In this document: positions 26,804 through 36,183 of the stretch, one piece after another
Numbering within the stretch: position 1 is the stretch's first letter
Layout: each line of letters starts with the position of its first letter
Origin: Bradyrhizobium sp. AZCC 1693
GTDB lineage: Bacteria > Pseudomonadota > Alphaproteobacteria > Rhizobiales > Xanthobacteraceae
Direction of reading: 5' to 3'
DNA: 64,000 nt
Assembly (NCBI RefSeq): GCF_036924745.1
Contig: NZ_JAZHSD010000001.1
Coordinates: 6,137,001-6,201,000 of the forward strand
Translations under genes and position numbers: made by a program
The notes under the pieces: model-generated
What the model was told of the DNA's origin: nothing
Database searches by the model: none
The model's input: only the letters and a program-made list of their open reading frames with translations

Positions 26804-27694
26804 ATGCGGCGGCTGTGCTGGCTTATCTGTTTGGGATTGATTGCGGTCAGCGGCCCAGTGCGGGCGCAGGAGCGCCTGAACGTCGTCGCCAGCTTCTCGA
26901 TCCTTGGCGATTTCGTCAGCAATGTCGGCGGCGATCGCGTCAACGTCACCACGCTGGTCGGCCCCAACAGCGACGCGCATGTCTATGTGCCGACGCCGGC
27001 GGATGCGAAAAAGGTGGCGGATGCGAAGCTCGTATTCGTCAACGGGCTTGGGTTCGAGGGCTGGATGCAGCGGCTGGTGCAATCATCCGGCAGCAAGGCA
27101 ACGGTTGTTGTGGCAAGCACCAACATTACGCCGCTCAAGCTCGGCTCCAGTACCGACCCGCATGCATGGCAAACAGTCGCCAATGCCAAAACATACGTCT
27201 ACAATATTCGTAATGCGCTCAGCGCGGCAGCTCCCGCGGATGCGGCGCTTTTCGAGGCCAATGCCGAAGCCTATCGGGTGAAGCTCGACGCCCTTGAGAG
27301 CGAGATGGGCCCGTGGGTCGAGTCAGTCCCGCCGGAGCGTCGCAAGGTGATTTCGACCCATACTGCCTTTGGCTATTTCGCAAAAGCCTACGGTATCGAG
27401 TTCATCGCGCCACGCGGCGTCTCAACCGAGTCCGAGCCGAGTGCCCGGGATATTGCCGGGATCATCACCCAAATCAAAACCAGGAAAATTCCGGCGGTTT
27501 TTCTGGAAAATATCAGCGATCCGCGCCTGATCGAGCGGATCTCCGCGGAGACTGGCGCCAGGATTGGTGGCACCCTTTACTCGGACAGTTTGACTGACGA
27601 AAAGGGCGACGCCCCCACTTACATTGATATGGTAAGGCACAATATAAGGGCCCTGAGGAACGGGATTGGGTATAGTCCTGGCCCCATACGCTGA
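26804..27694 (+). CDS. znuA: Zinc ABC transporter substrate-binding protein ZnuA
   Basis: A 296-residue periplasmic protein with a signal peptide (MRRLCWLICLGLIAVSGPVR, cleavage near AQE). Cluster A-I metal-binding features are visible: the DAHVYVPTPAD region, DPHAWQTVANAKTYV and the STHTAFGYFAKAYG histidine. Unlike enteric ZnuA it has no long His/Asp-rich loop. In this operon that role may be taken by the His-rich small protein or the GTPase. Family resemblance alone cannot exclude manganese, but the Zur-like box favours zinc. A GTG at 26798 is an alternative start. Confidence 0.88.
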   Translation: MRRLCWLICLGLIAVSGPVRAQERLNVVASFSILGDFVSNVGGDRVNVTTLVGPNSDAHVYVPTPADAKKVADAKLVFVNGLGFEGWMQRLVQSSGSKATVVVASTNITPLKLGSSTDPHAWQTVANAKTYVYNIRNALSAAAPADAALFEANAEAYRVKLDALESEMGPWVESVPPERRKVISTHTAFGYFAKAYGIEFIAPRGVSTESEPSARDIAGIITQIKTRKIPAVFLENISDPRLIERISAETGARIGGTLYSDSLTDEKGDAPTYIDMVRHNIRALRNGIGYSPGPIR

Positions 27695-27711
27695 ATATCT
27701 CCGGAGCCGTT

Positions 27712-28767
27712 ATGTCTGAACCTTCGTCCCAGAAAATTCCAGTGACCGTGCTGACGGGCTATCTCGGCGCCGGCAAGACCACGCTTTTGAACCGCATCCT
27801 GTCGGAAAACCACGGCAAGAAATACGCCGTCATCGTCAACGAATTCGGCGAGATCGGCATCGACAACGATCTGATCATCGGCGCCGATGAAGAAGTCTTC
27901 GAGATGAACAATGGCTGCGTCTGTTGCACCGTCCGCGGCGACCTCGTGCGCATTCTCGACGGCCTGATGAAGCGCAAGGGCAAGTTCGACGCCATCATCG
28001 TCGAGACCACAGGGCTTGCCGATCCGGCGCCGGTGGCGCAAACCTTTTTCGTCGATGAGGACGTGCAGAAGAACGCGCGGCTCGACGCGGTGGTTACGGT
28101 GGCCGACGCGAAATGGCTGAGCGACCGGTTGAAGGACGCCCCTGAAGCCAAGAACCAGATCGCCTTTGCCGACGTGATCGTGCTGAACAAGACCGATCTC
28201 GTTTCCAGGCCGGAGCTCGCCGAGGTCGAAGCCCGGATCCGCGGCATCAATCCGTATGCAAAATTGCACCGCACCGAACGCTGCAAGGTCGCGCTGTCGG
28301 ACGTGCTGGAACGTGGCGCGTTCGATCTCGATCGCATTCTCGAGATCGAGCCGGAATTCCTCGACGCCGGCGACGGTCACGATCATGACCATGATCATCA
28401 CCACGGCCATGATCACAATCACCACGATCACGGCCACAGCCATGGCGGCCTGAAGCATTACCATGACGAGGAGATGCAATCGGTGTCGCTACGATCGGAC
28501 AAGCCGCTCGACCCGACTATGTTCATGCCGTGGCTGCAAAACCTCGTCGCCACCGAGGGCCAGAAGATTTTGCGCTCGAAGGGCATCCTCGCCTTCACCG
28601 ACGACGACGACCGTTACGTATTCCAGGGCGTGCACATGATGCTGGAAGGCGATCACCAGCGGAAGTGGAAGGACGGCGAAACGCGCGAAAGCCGCGTCGT
28701 CTTCATCGGCCGTGAATTGCCGGAGCAGATGATCCGCGACGGCTTTGAAAGCTGTATCGTCACGTGA
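27712..28767 (+). CDS. COG0523-type GTPase, zinc metallochaperone (CobW/ZigA-like)
   Basis: A 351-residue G3E GTPase. Walker A GYLGAGKTT (16-24) and the metal-binding CxCC at 69-72 (GCVCC) are intact, as is NKTD in VIVLNKTDLV. Residues about 221-252 form a His/Asp-rich segment between the GTPase and the C-terminal CobW_C domain. In studied bacteria zinc-regulated members deliver zinc to essential enzymes during starvation. It begins 17 bp after znuA, with CCGGAG before its ATG. Together with the Zur-like box this strongly favours a zinc role over cobalamin synthesis. Confidence 0.9.
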   Translation: MSEPSSQKIPVTVLTGYLGAGKTTLLNRILSENHGKKYAVIVNEFGEIGIDNDLIIGADEEVFEMNNGCVCCTVRGDLVRILDGLMKRKGKFDAIIVETTGLADPAPVAQTFFVDEDVQKNARLDAVVTVADAKWLSDRLKDAPEAKNQIAFADVIVLNKTDLVSRPELAEVEARIRGINPYAKLHRTERCKVALSDVLERGAFDLDRILEIEPEFLDAGDGHDHDHDHHHGHDHNHHDHGHSHGGLKHYHDEEMQSVSLRSDKPLDPTMFMPWLQNLVATEGQKILRSKGILAFTDDDDRYVFQGVHMMLEGDHQRKWKDGETRESRVVFIGRELPEQMIRDGFESCIVT

Positions 28768-29783
28768 TGAAAGAGTTTGATCCGGGCGAAATGCCCTCCA
28801 TCGCTTCCCTCACCGACCAGGTGCGGGCGTTGCCGGTCGGCATGCCCGTCAGCTCGATCTATTTCCTCGGCGATGCCGCGGTGTTTGTCGGCGCCGAGGA
28901 GCACGCGGCGATGGTGAACCTGGCGGGCGAAGTCTCGAAGGTCGCCATCCATGGCGGCGCCGTCCTGTGTGCGGCGTCTGACGGCAAGCGCATCGTCACC
29001 GGTGGCGACGATGGCAAGGTCGTCGCACTGAACGCAAAGGGCGAAACGTCGGTGCTGGCGACCGACGCAAAACGGCGCTGGATCGATAACGTCGCGCTGC
29101 ATCCCGATGGCGCCGCGGCCTGGTCGGCCGGCAAGACCGCGTTCGTCCGCAGCGGCAAGGGCGAGGAAAAAAGTTTCGATGCGCCCTCGACCGTCGGCGG
29201 GCTTGCCTTCGCGCCCAAGGGATTACGCGTAGCGGTCGCCCATTACAACGGCGTGACGCTGTGGTTTCCCAACATGGCGGCGAAGCCGGAGTTTCTGGAA
29301 TGGGCCGGCTCGCATCTCGCCGTCACCTTCAGCCCCGACAACAAATTCCTCGTCACCGCCATGCATGAGCCGGCGCTGCACGGCTGGCGGCTTGCCGATA
29401 ACAGGCACATGCGGATGAGCGGCTATCCCGGCCGCGTCCGTTCGATGTCGTGGAGCGCGGGTGGCAAGGGCCTCGCCACCTCTGGCGCCGACACCGTGAT
29501 CATCTGGCCGTTCGCCAGCAAGGACGGTCCGATGGGCAAGGAGCCCGCCATGCTGGCGCCGCTGCAGGCGCGCGTCTCCATGGTCGCCTGTCATCCGAAG
29601 CAGGACATCATGGCCGCGGGCTATGGCGACGGCACCGTGCTGATCGTGCGGCTCGAGGACGGCGCGGAAATTCTGGTGCGTCGCAATGGCAGCGAGCCGG
29701 TCTCGGCGCTGGCCTGGAACGCGAAAGGCACGCTGCTCGCCTTCGGCACCGAGGATGGCGACGCCGGAATCCTCGAATTTTAG
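28767..29783 (+). CDS. WD40-repeat protein co-translated with the COG0523 GTPase
   Basis: A 338-residue protein. Its ATG overlaps the GTPase stop (TGATG); a GTG three bases earlier is also possible. Repeated blades are visible, for example KRIVTGGDDGKVVALN, VRSMSWSAGGKGLATSGADT and VSALAWNAKGTLLAFGTEDG, indicating a seven-bladed propeller. There is no signal peptide, so it is cytoplasmic. Translational coupling to a zinc chaperone inside a probable Zur operon suggests a scaffold for zinc delivery, but no function is known to me. Confidence 0.85.
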   Translation: MKEFDPGEMPSIASLTDQVRALPVGMPVSSIYFLGDAAVFVGAEEHAAMVNLAGEVSKVAIHGGAVLCAASDGKRIVTGGDDGKVVALNAKGETSVLATDAKRRWIDNVALHPDGAAAWSAGKTAFVRSGKGEEKSFDAPSTVGGLAFAPKGLRVAVAHYNGVTLWFPNMAAKPEFLEWAGSHLAVTFSPDNKFLVTAMHEPALHGWRLADNRHMRMSGYPGRVRSMSWSAGGKGLATSGADTVIIWPFASKDGPMGKEPAMLAPLQARVSMVACHPKQDIMAAGYGDGTVLIVRLEDGAEILVRRNGSEPVSALAWNAKGTLLAFGTEDGDAGILEF

Positions 29784-29869
29784 GTGTTTCGGACAGGCAC
29801 TGGTTCCCCGCGGAACCATGCGCCCCGCCGGCCGTTGATCTCGCGAACAATTTCGTGGGGTTGAACGAC

Positions 29870-30205
29870 ATGCCTGCCGATGACCGCCAACGCGAATACC
29901 GACGGGAGATGCTGCTCGCGTCCGCGCTGATCGCGGCCGGTCTGGCCGTTTCAGCGCTTGCGCTGACCGCGCTCAGCGCGCGCGATCCCCAGAAAATCGC
30001 GCAGGCGACGCAGCCGACGCAATCTACGCCGGGCGCGGAAACGAAACCGCCCGCGCCGCCCGAACCGGGCACGACCGGCCAACGGCCGTCAGAGATTCCG
30101 CCGCAGCCGGCCCGTCCCGACCCGGACGCGCAGAAGCAGGGCGCTCAGCCCGCGCTGCCGCCGGCGCCGGCGGAAAAGGTGGCGCCGCCGATCCGCGAGA
30201 AGTGA
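29870..30205 (+). CDS. Small membrane-anchored proline-rich hypothetical protein
   Basis: A 111-residue protein: a short charged N-terminus (MPADDRQREYRREML), one hydrophobic helix (about 16-37), then a Pro/Ala/Gln-rich tail. The tail should lie in the periplasm. There is no recognised domain. It follows the WD40 gene by 86 bp and could be the last gene of the zinc operon or independent. Only a weak GGGG precedes the start. The 233 bp after it hold no visible feature except the ribosome-binding site of the dioxygenase gene. Confidence 0.5.
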   Translation: MPADDRQREYRREMLLASALIAAGLAVSALALTALSARDPQKIAQATQPTQSTPGAETKPPAPPEPGTTGQRPSEIPPQPARPDPDAQKQGAQPALPPAPAEKVAPPIREK

Positions 30206-30438
30206 TCCCACTTGCGCGGTCCCGATTGTGCAATCGCAAAATCGTGGGTCGCGCGAAACCGCGGTGCGCTCTGACGCATCATTGTGCAGCCAAGTGCCGC
30301 CGTCGCCTCGTATCAATTCGTAGGAGGGGGCGCACGCGCCGCCTCCGAACGCCTTGTGTTGATCCCCAACAAGCGGTTAGGCTTGCTGCAATAACAGCCG
30401 GCAGGTCGAATAAGCGCCGGTAGCTCAGGGAGTGACGC

Positions 30439-31380
30439 ATGCGTGAGTTAACGCCGGAAACGATCACGGACGCCGTGCTCGACCAGATGTCGACAACGCC
30501 GGACCCACGCTTGAAGACGATCATGGCGTCGGCGGTCAAGCACCTCCATGCCTTCGCCCGCGAGGTCAATCTGACGCCGGCGGAATGGATCAAGGGCATC
30601 GAATTCATGACCGCCGCCGGCAAGATGTGTTCGCCGGAGCGGCAGGAATTCATCCTGCTGTCCGACACGCTCGGCCTCTCCGCGCTCGTCAACGGCCTGC
30701 ACGACGCCACTGCGCTGGAGGAAGCCACCCATACCAGCCTGCTCGGCCCGTTTTATCGCGAGGCCACGCCGACGCTTGCCGCCGGCAGTTCGATCGCCAG
30801 GAATCCGAAGCCTGAGAGCGAATGCGTGCTTTATGGCCGCGTCACCGATGCCACCGGCAAGCCGGTAGCCAACGCCACCGTTTCGATCTGGCAAACCGGC
30901 GCCGACGGCCTCTACGACATTCAGGCCAGCGCGACATCGGTCGATTATCGCGGCGTGTTCGCAACCGATGCGGACGGCCTCTATGTGCTGCGCACCGTCA
31001 AGCCGCTCGGCTATTCGATCCCGATGGATGGGCCGGTCGGCGCCATGGTGAAGGCGCAGGCGCGGCATGGCATGAGGCCGGCGCATATTCACTTCCTGGT
31101 CGGCGCGCCTGGCTACCGCGAACTGGTCACCGCGCTCTATCTGCGCGACGATCCCCATCTCGCCGATGACGTCGTGTTTGGTTCGTCCGGCGATCTCGCC
31201 GTCGACGTGGTGGCAAACGATCCGGACTGCCCGATCAAGGGTATGCCCAGTATCCGCTTCGACATGCGGCTGTCGCGCGAAAGCGCCGCCGACAAGACCA
31301 GTGGGCGCGTCGGCGCCGATCCGTCGGCGATCATGAAAAAATCGGCCAAAAACGAATCCGCGCCGGTGGGAGCCAAATAA
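30439..31380 (+). CDS. Intradiol ring-cleavage dioxygenase (hydroxyquinol/catechol 1,2-dioxygenase type)
   Basis: A 313-residue enzyme beginning after GGGAGTG. The N-terminal helical dimerisation region (1-110) resembles hydroxyquinol dioxygenases. The catalytic beta domain follows, with non-haem Fe(III) ligands readable as Y159 (GLYDIQ), Y192 (LGYSIP), H216 and H218 (RPAHIHFLV). It opens a catecholic ring between the two hydroxyls to give a muconate or maleylacetate. The Liv-type ABC genes start 91 bp downstream on the same strand, so uptake and ring cleavage may be linked. The exact substrate is not determined by sequence. Confidence 0.9.
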   Translation: MRELTPETITDAVLDQMSTTPDPRLKTIMASAVKHLHAFAREVNLTPAEWIKGIEFMTAAGKMCSPERQEFILLSDTLGLSALVNGLHDATALEEATHTSLLGPFYREATPTLAAGSSIARNPKPESECVLYGRVTDATGKPVANATVSIWQTGADGLYDIQASATSVDYRGVFATDADGLYVLRTVKPLGYSIPMDGPVGAMVKAQARHGMRPAHIHFLVGAPGYRELVTALYLRDDPHLADDVVFGSSGDLAVDVVANDPDCPIKGMPSIRFDMRLSRESAADKTSGRVGADPSAIMKKSAKNESAPVGAK

Positions 31381-31471
31381 TCTCGGCCTGAACACCAACC
31401 ATTCGCAGCGACCGGGCAGAGATCCGGCGGAGTCGAAATGATTGATAACAACCACAAATGAGGGGGAATCA

Positions 31472-32716
31472 ATGAAACGCAGGACATTTCTCGGCGGCGC
31501 GATGGCCGTCGCGGTGGTTGGGCAGGGGTCGCGTGCCCTGGCGCAGCAGCCGCCGATCAAGATCGGCATGTCGATGCCGCAAACCGGCGGCCTCGCCGGT
31601 GGCGGCAAGGCTTCGCTGCTTGGCATCGAGATCTGGCGCGACGACATCAACGCCAAGGGCGGCCTGCTCGGCCGCAAGGTCGAACTGGTCGTCTACGACG
31701 ACAAGTCGAGCGCATCCGAGACGCCGGCGATCTACGCCAAGCTGGTCGACGTCGACAAGGTCGATCTGCTGTTCGCGCCCTACGCAACCGTGCCGACCGC
31801 GCCGATCATGCCGTTCGTCAAGCAGCGCGGCCTGCTGCTGATGGGGAATTTCTCGTTCCAGGTGAACAGCAAGGTCGGCCACGACATGTGGTTCAACAAT
31901 GCGCCCTGGGGACCGGCCGATAGCTGGGCGGCCTCGTTCCTGGATATCGCACAGAAGGCCGGCGGCAAAAACATGGCGCTGCTGACGGCGGACCAGGAAT
32001 TCGCCCAGAACCTTGCGCTGACGGCGCGCGAGGTCGCCAAGAAGCGTAACCTCCCGGTTGTGTTCGACCAGTCCTATCCGCCGAACACGGTGGAATTCGC
32101 CTCCATCATCCGCGCGCTCAAGGCCGCCAAGCCCGACATCGTTTATGTCGCGTCCTATCCACCGGATTCAGCCGGCATCCTGCGCGCCGTGAACGAGATC
32201 GGGATCGGCGACGATGTCAAGATTTTCGGCGGCGGCATGGTTGGCCTGCAGTTCGCGGCCGTGATGTCCAATCTGGGTTCGCTGCTCAACGGCGTCGTCA
32301 ACTACAACACCTGGCTGCCGGAACCCAGCATGTATTTCGACGGCACCAAGGAGTTTTTCGAGAAGTACACCAAGCGCGCCATCGAGGCCAAGGTCGATCC
32401 GCTCGGCTATTACCTGGCGCCGTTCGGCTATGCGATGGGCCAGATGATCGACGCGGCGGTCGGTGCGACCAAGTCGCTCGACCAGAAGGGCATCGCCAAA
32501 TATCTGCGCGAGAACGAGCACAAGACCATCGTCGGGCCGATCGCGTTTTCGGCGGATGGCGAGCGCAAGGAAACCGCGACGCTGCAGGCGCAGTTCCGGG
32601 GCGTGAAGGACAAGGACATCGAACAGTTCCGCTCCTCCGGCAAGCAGGTGATCCTGTTCCCGGATAAATTGAAGACTGGAAATCTCATCAGTCCCTTCGA
32701 GGCTGCGCGCAAATAG
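31472..32716 (+). CDS. ABC transporter substrate-binding protein, LivK-type
   Basis: A 414-residue periplasmic protein with ATG 31472 behind a strong GAGGGGGAAT site. The signal peptide has a twin-arginine-like beginning (MKRRTFLGGAMAVAVVG) and is cleaved near ALAQ. The mature part is a Leu/Ile/Val-type binding protein (IKIGMSMPQTGGLAGGGKAS). Members next to aromatic catabolic genes often bind aromatic acids. It is the first gene of a complete five-gene importer. Confidence 0.9.
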   Translation: MKRRTFLGGAMAVAVVGQGSRALAQQPPIKIGMSMPQTGGLAGGGKASLLGIEIWRDDINAKGGLLGRKVELVVYDDKSSASETPAIYAKLVDVDKVDLLFAPYATVPTAPIMPFVKQRGLLLMGNFSFQVNSKVGHDMWFNNAPWGPADSWAASFLDIAQKAGGKNMALLTADQEFAQNLALTAREVAKKRNLPVVFDQSYPPNTVEFASIIRALKAAKPDIVYVASYPPDSAGILRAVNEIGIGDDVKIFGGGMVGLQFAAVMSNLGSLLNGVVNYNTWLPEPSMYFDGTKEFFEKYTKRAIEAKVDPLGYYLAPFGYAMGQMIDAAVGATKSLDQKGIAKYLRENEHKTIVGPIAFSADGERKETATLQAQFRGVKDKDIEQFRSSGKQVILFPDKLKTGNLISPFEAARK

Positions 32717-32763
32717 GCTAGCGGCCTTTTTTCCGGTCCAGAACGGGCCAAGGGGGATCTGAA

Positions 32764-33639
32764 TTGTTTTCGATGGACCTGCTGCTAGGTGCTGTCGTGC
32801 TTGGGGTGCTGCTCGGCTGCTTCTATGCAGCCGTCAGCGTCGGGTTGTCCGTCTCGTTCGGACTGCTCGACGTGCCCCACGTCGCGCATCCGGCCTTCCT
32901 GGTGCTCGCCTCCTACGGCGTGTACCAGCTCAACGAGAGCTACGACATCGATCCGCTGCTGGCGGGGCTCGCGATAACGCCGCTGTTCTTCCTGTTCGGC
33001 CTGCTTGCCTACCGCGTTTATTACGAAACCTTCGAGAAGCGCGGCAGCGACGCCGCCGTGCGCGGCATCGCGTTTTTCTTCGGCATCGCCTTCATCATCG
33101 AGGTTTTGATCATCCTTCATTTCGGCGTCGACCAGCGCTCGGTCTCGGCGACCTATATCGGCAAGTCGTGGCGGTTCGGCGAGTTCCGGATACCGATCCG
33201 GCAACTGGTGGCGTTCGCGGTGGCGCTGGGGCTGACGGTGCTGCTCGCGGTGTATCTGTCGAAAACCTTCATGGGCCGCGCGATCCGCGCCGTCGCGCAG
33301 GACGAGGAGGCGCTGCGGCTGATGGGCGCCAATCCGGTCCGCATCAAGCAATTTGCCTTCGGCATTGCCACCGCCGTGCTCGGGATCGCCGGCGCGCTGC
33401 TGATCATCGTGGCGCCGGTCGAGCCGACGCTCGACCGAGCCTATATCGGGCGCACCTTCTGCGTCGTGGTCATGGCCGGGCTCGGCAGCATCAGCGGCAC
33501 GCTGATCGCCGCCATCATCCTCGGCGTCGCCGAATCGATCGTGCTGACGATGTTCGGCGCCTCCTGGGCGCCGGCGATCTCGTTCGCGATGCTGCTCGGC
33601 GTGCTCGCCGTCCGGCCGCAAGGTCTGCTCGGCCGATGA
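32764..33639 (+). CDS. Branched-chain amino acid-type ABC transporter permease LivH
   Basis: A 291-residue inner-membrane protein. TTG 32764 is preferred because GGGGGA lies 6 bases ahead; the ATG at 32773 is too far from it. About eight hydrophobic segments and the EAA-like MGRAIRAVAQDEEALRLMGANP loop are typical of LivH. It overlaps the LivM gene by 4 bp. Confidence 0.92.
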   Translation: MFSMDLLLGAVVLGVLLGCFYAAVSVGLSVSFGLLDVPHVAHPAFLVLASYGVYQLNESYDIDPLLAGLAITPLFFLFGLLAYRVYYETFEKRGSDAAVRGIAFFFGIAFIIEVLIILHFGVDQRSVSATYIGKSWRFGEFRIPIRQLVAFAVALGLTVLLAVYLSKTFMGRAIRAVAQDEEALRLMGANPVRIKQFAFGIATAVLGIAGALLIIVAPVEPTLDRAYIGRTFCVVVMAGLGSISGTLIAAIILGVAESIVLTMFGASWAPAISFAMLLGVLAVRPQGLLGR

Positions 33640-34601
33640 CGAAGCATCGCCACACCATCGCATTCTGGGCCGGCGTGGTCGTCTTCCTCGTCGCCGTGCT
33701 GTCGATGACCCAGATCGTCCGCAACGAATATCCGTTCTTCGCCGGCTACGTCATCCTGCAATTCATCGCGCTCGCGGTCGCCTGGAGCATCCTGGGCGGT
33801 TATGCCGGTTACGTCAATTTCGGCACCAACGCCTTTTTCGGCGTCGGCGTCTACACCGCGGTCGCCCTGTTCAAGGCGACGGGAGCGCCGCTGGTGGTGC
33901 AGATCGCGGTCGCCGCGGTGGTCGGCATGGCGCTCGGTTTTGGCGTTGGCCTCCTGACCTTACGGATGCGCGGCATCTTCTTCTCGATCGCGACGATTGC
34001 GCTCGCGATCATCATCGAGACATTCGTGATGAACTGGCGGTTCGTCGGCGGCGCGGCCGGGATCCAGATCCAGCGGCCGCCGGTGATGGCGCCGTTCGAC
34101 AGTTACGTGAAGATGCTGTTCTTCGTGCAGGCGCTCCTCGCGGTCACGGCCGTTGCGATCGCGCGCTACATCCAGAATTCCCGGATCGGCCGCGGCCTGC
34201 AGGCGCTGAGGGACGACGAACTCGCCGCCGAATGCACGGGTGTGCCGACCCTGAAGCTGAAACTGGTCGCCTGCATGATATCGGGCGCGCTGATTTCCGC
34301 GGCCGGCGCGCCCGCCGCCATGTACCTGCAATATGCCGATCCCTCATCGGCATTCAATTTGAGCTACTCGGTGTCGGCGCTTGCGATGGCGCTGATCGGC
34401 GGAACCGCGCACTGGATCGGCCCGGTGCTCGGCGCCATCCTGCTCGGCTCGACGCAGCAGCTTCTCGCCGTCACCATCTCCTCGGAGGTCAACGTGCTGG
34501 TGCTCGGCATCATGCTGGTGCTGTTCGTGGTCGGCGCGCCCAAGGGCATCATCGGCCTGTTGCGGCCGCGCTATCGCCTGCGCGCGGGAGGCAAGCCATG
34601 A
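33636..34601 (+). CDS. Branched-chain amino acid-type ABC transporter permease LivM
   Basis: A 321-residue inner-membrane protein with eight to ten hydrophobic segments. AWSILGGYAGYVNFGTNAFF and the GRGLQALRDDELAAECTGV loop, which contacts the ATPases, are typical of LivM. Its start overlaps livH and its stop overlaps livG, both as ATGA. Confidence 0.93.
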   Translation: MTKHRHTIAFWAGVVVFLVAVLSMTQIVRNEYPFFAGYVILQFIALAVAWSILGGYAGYVNFGTNAFFGVGVYTAVALFKATGAPLVVQIAVAAVVGMALGFGVGLLTLRMRGIFFSIATIALAIIIETFVMNWRFVGGAAGIQIQRPPVMAPFDSYVKMLFFVQALLAVTAVAIARYIQNSRIGRGLQALRDDELAAECTGVPTLKLKLVACMISGALISAAGAPAAMYLQYADPSSAFNLSYSVSALAMALIGGTAHWIGPVLGAILLGSTQQLLAVTISSEVNVLVLGIMLVLFVVGAPKGIIGLLRPRYRLRAGGKP

Positions 34602-35335
34602 CGCCGGCCGCCGCGCCTGACACGCCCCTGCTGCAAGTGGGGACCCTTACCAAGACCTTCGGCGGTTTCACCGCGCTCGACAATATCAGCGTCGATATCA
34701 GGAAAGGCGAACGGTTCGGCCTGATCGGCCCGAACGGCTCCGGCAAGACCACGCTGATCAACTGCATTTCCGGCGCGCTGCGTCCGCAGGTCGGCAGCGT
34801 GGTGTTCTGCGGCGAGGACATTACCCAACTGCCGCCGCATTTGCGGGCACGCCGCGGCATCGCCCGCAGCTTTCAGATCCCGCGGCCGTTCAAGAGCATG
34901 ACGGTGCTGGAAAACCTCATGGTCGGGCTCGACTTTGCCAAGGTCGGTTCGAGCGTGCCGGAGGAAGACGTCGCGATGTCGATCCTGACGCGGATGGGCC
35001 TCGCGTCGAAGGCCGGCGCGCCGACCGATACGCTGAGCCAGGTGGAATTGCGCAAGATGGAGCTCGCGCGTGCGATGGCGGTGCGGCCGAAGCTTTTGAT
35101 CTCCGACGAGGCCATGGCGGGACTTTCCTCGTCCGAAGTCGACGAGGTGCTGGACCTCCTGATCAGCCTCGGTGAGGAGCACATCACCATCATCATGATC
35201 GAGCACATCATGCAGGCGGTGATGCGCTTTTCCGAACGGGTGATGTGCCTCGACGCCGGAAAAATCATCGCGATCGGTGCGCCGGCCGAGGTGATGGCCA
35301 ACAAGCGGGTGCAGGAGGCCTATCTTGGCACTTAG
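34598..35335 (+). CDS. Liv-type ABC transporter ATP-binding protein LivG
   Basis: A 245-residue ATPase. Walker A is GPNGSGKTT, the RGIARSFQIPRPFKSMTVLEN stretch is the LivG Q-loop region, and ISDEAMAGL is the Walker B area. The signature region reads LSQVELRKMELAR, in which the usual LSGG(Q) is changed to LSQVE, a noticeable divergence. It ends 11 bp inside the following gene. Confidence 0.92.
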   Translation: MTPAAAPDTPLLQVGTLTKTFGGFTALDNISVDIRKGERFGLIGPNGSGKTTLINCISGALRPQVGSVVFCGEDITQLPPHLRARRGIARSFQIPRPFKSMTVLENLMVGLDFAKVGSSVPEEDVAMSILTRMGLASKAGAPTDTLSQVELRKMELARAMAVRPKLLISDEAMAGLSSSEVDEVLDLLISLGEEHITIIMIEHIMQAVMRFSERVMCLDAGKIIAIGAPAEVMANKRVQEAYLGT

Positions 35336-36062
35336 CCTTGCCATCGAGGGCCTCGACGCCGGCTACGGCGCCGTCAAGGCGCTGCGCGGCGTGACGCTCC
35401 ATGTCGAGGCCGGCGAAACCGTTGCCTTGCTCGGCACCAATGGCAACGGCAAAAGCACGCTGATGAAATGCATCATGGGCCTGGTCCGTCCGGATCGCGG
35501 CCGGCTGTCGCTTTCGATCGACGGCCAGGCGCACGATCTGACCAAACTCTCGCCTGAAGCGATCGTCGATCTCGGCGTGGCGCTGGTGCCGGAGGGACGG
35601 CGGCTGTTTCCCAAGCTGACGGTCACGGAAAACCTGATGCTGGGCGCCTTCCGGAAAGTGGCCCGCAGCGCTATCCGGCAAAATCTCGCGCTGGCGTTCG
35701 AGACTTTTCCGGCCCTCAAGGAGCGCCGCAACCAGCTCGCCGGAACCATGTCCGGCGGACAGCAGCAGATGCTCGCGATTGCGCGCGCGCTGATGTCCTC
35801 GCCACGCCTGTTGCTGATCGACGAACCCTCGGTCGGGCTGTCGCCGCTTCTGGTCTCGCAGACGATTACCAAGATCGGCGAACTCAAGCAGCGCGTGGGA
35901 CTTACGGTCTTGATGGCCGAGCAGAATTTCAACCAGGCGATCCGGATCGCCGACCGCGGCTACATCATCGTGCATGGCGAGATCGCGGTGGCGGCCCAGT
36001 CGGTCGACGAGTTGAAGGCCAACGATATCGTCAAGCGGCTCTATCTCGGCGGCGTCGCCTGA
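35325..36062 (+). CDS. Liv-type ABC transporter ATP-binding protein LivF
   Basis: A 245-residue ATPase starting at TTG 35325 behind a perfect AGGAGG that lies inside livG. Walker [10 protein letters not shown], signature [15 protein letters not shown] and Walker [14 protein letters not shown] are intact. With LivG it powers the importer. The last gene of the five-gene transporter set; the decarboxylase follows after about 120 bp. Confidence 0.93.
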   Translation: MALSLAIEGLDAGYGAVKALRGVTLHVEAGETVALLGTNGNGKSTLMKCIMGLVRPDRGRLSLSIDGQAHDLTKLSPEAIVDLGVALVPEGRRLFPKLTVTENLMLGAFRKVARSAIRQNLALAFETFPALKERRNQLAGTMSGGQQQMLAIARALMSSPRLLLIDEPSVGLSPLLVSQTITKIGELKQRVGLTVLMAEQNFNQAIRIADRGYIIVHGEIAVAAQSVDELKANDIVKRLYLGGVA

Positions 36063-36183
36063 CGGATATAACGGCATCGTGACGGTGTCTGCGCCGTTCT
36101 GCCGGTTTTACAGCCTCGCCTGTTGCCGTCCGCTGCCCCATAATCTGTCATCGCGTCAGTGCAGACGACAGATGAGGCAAGCG

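Noticed and set aside
28380..28450. Tandem CATGATCAC-like DNA repeats in the GTPase gene, and similar DNA at 45820-45970, as possible satellite or CRISPR-like arrays
   Set aside because: They encode His/Asp-rich protein segments in frame; there are no spacers or regular repeat units.
30418..30440. TAGCTCAGGGAG, which resembles the D-arm of a tRNA
   Set aside because: No acceptor, anticodon or T-arm follows; the sequence is the ribosome-binding region of the dioxygenase gene.
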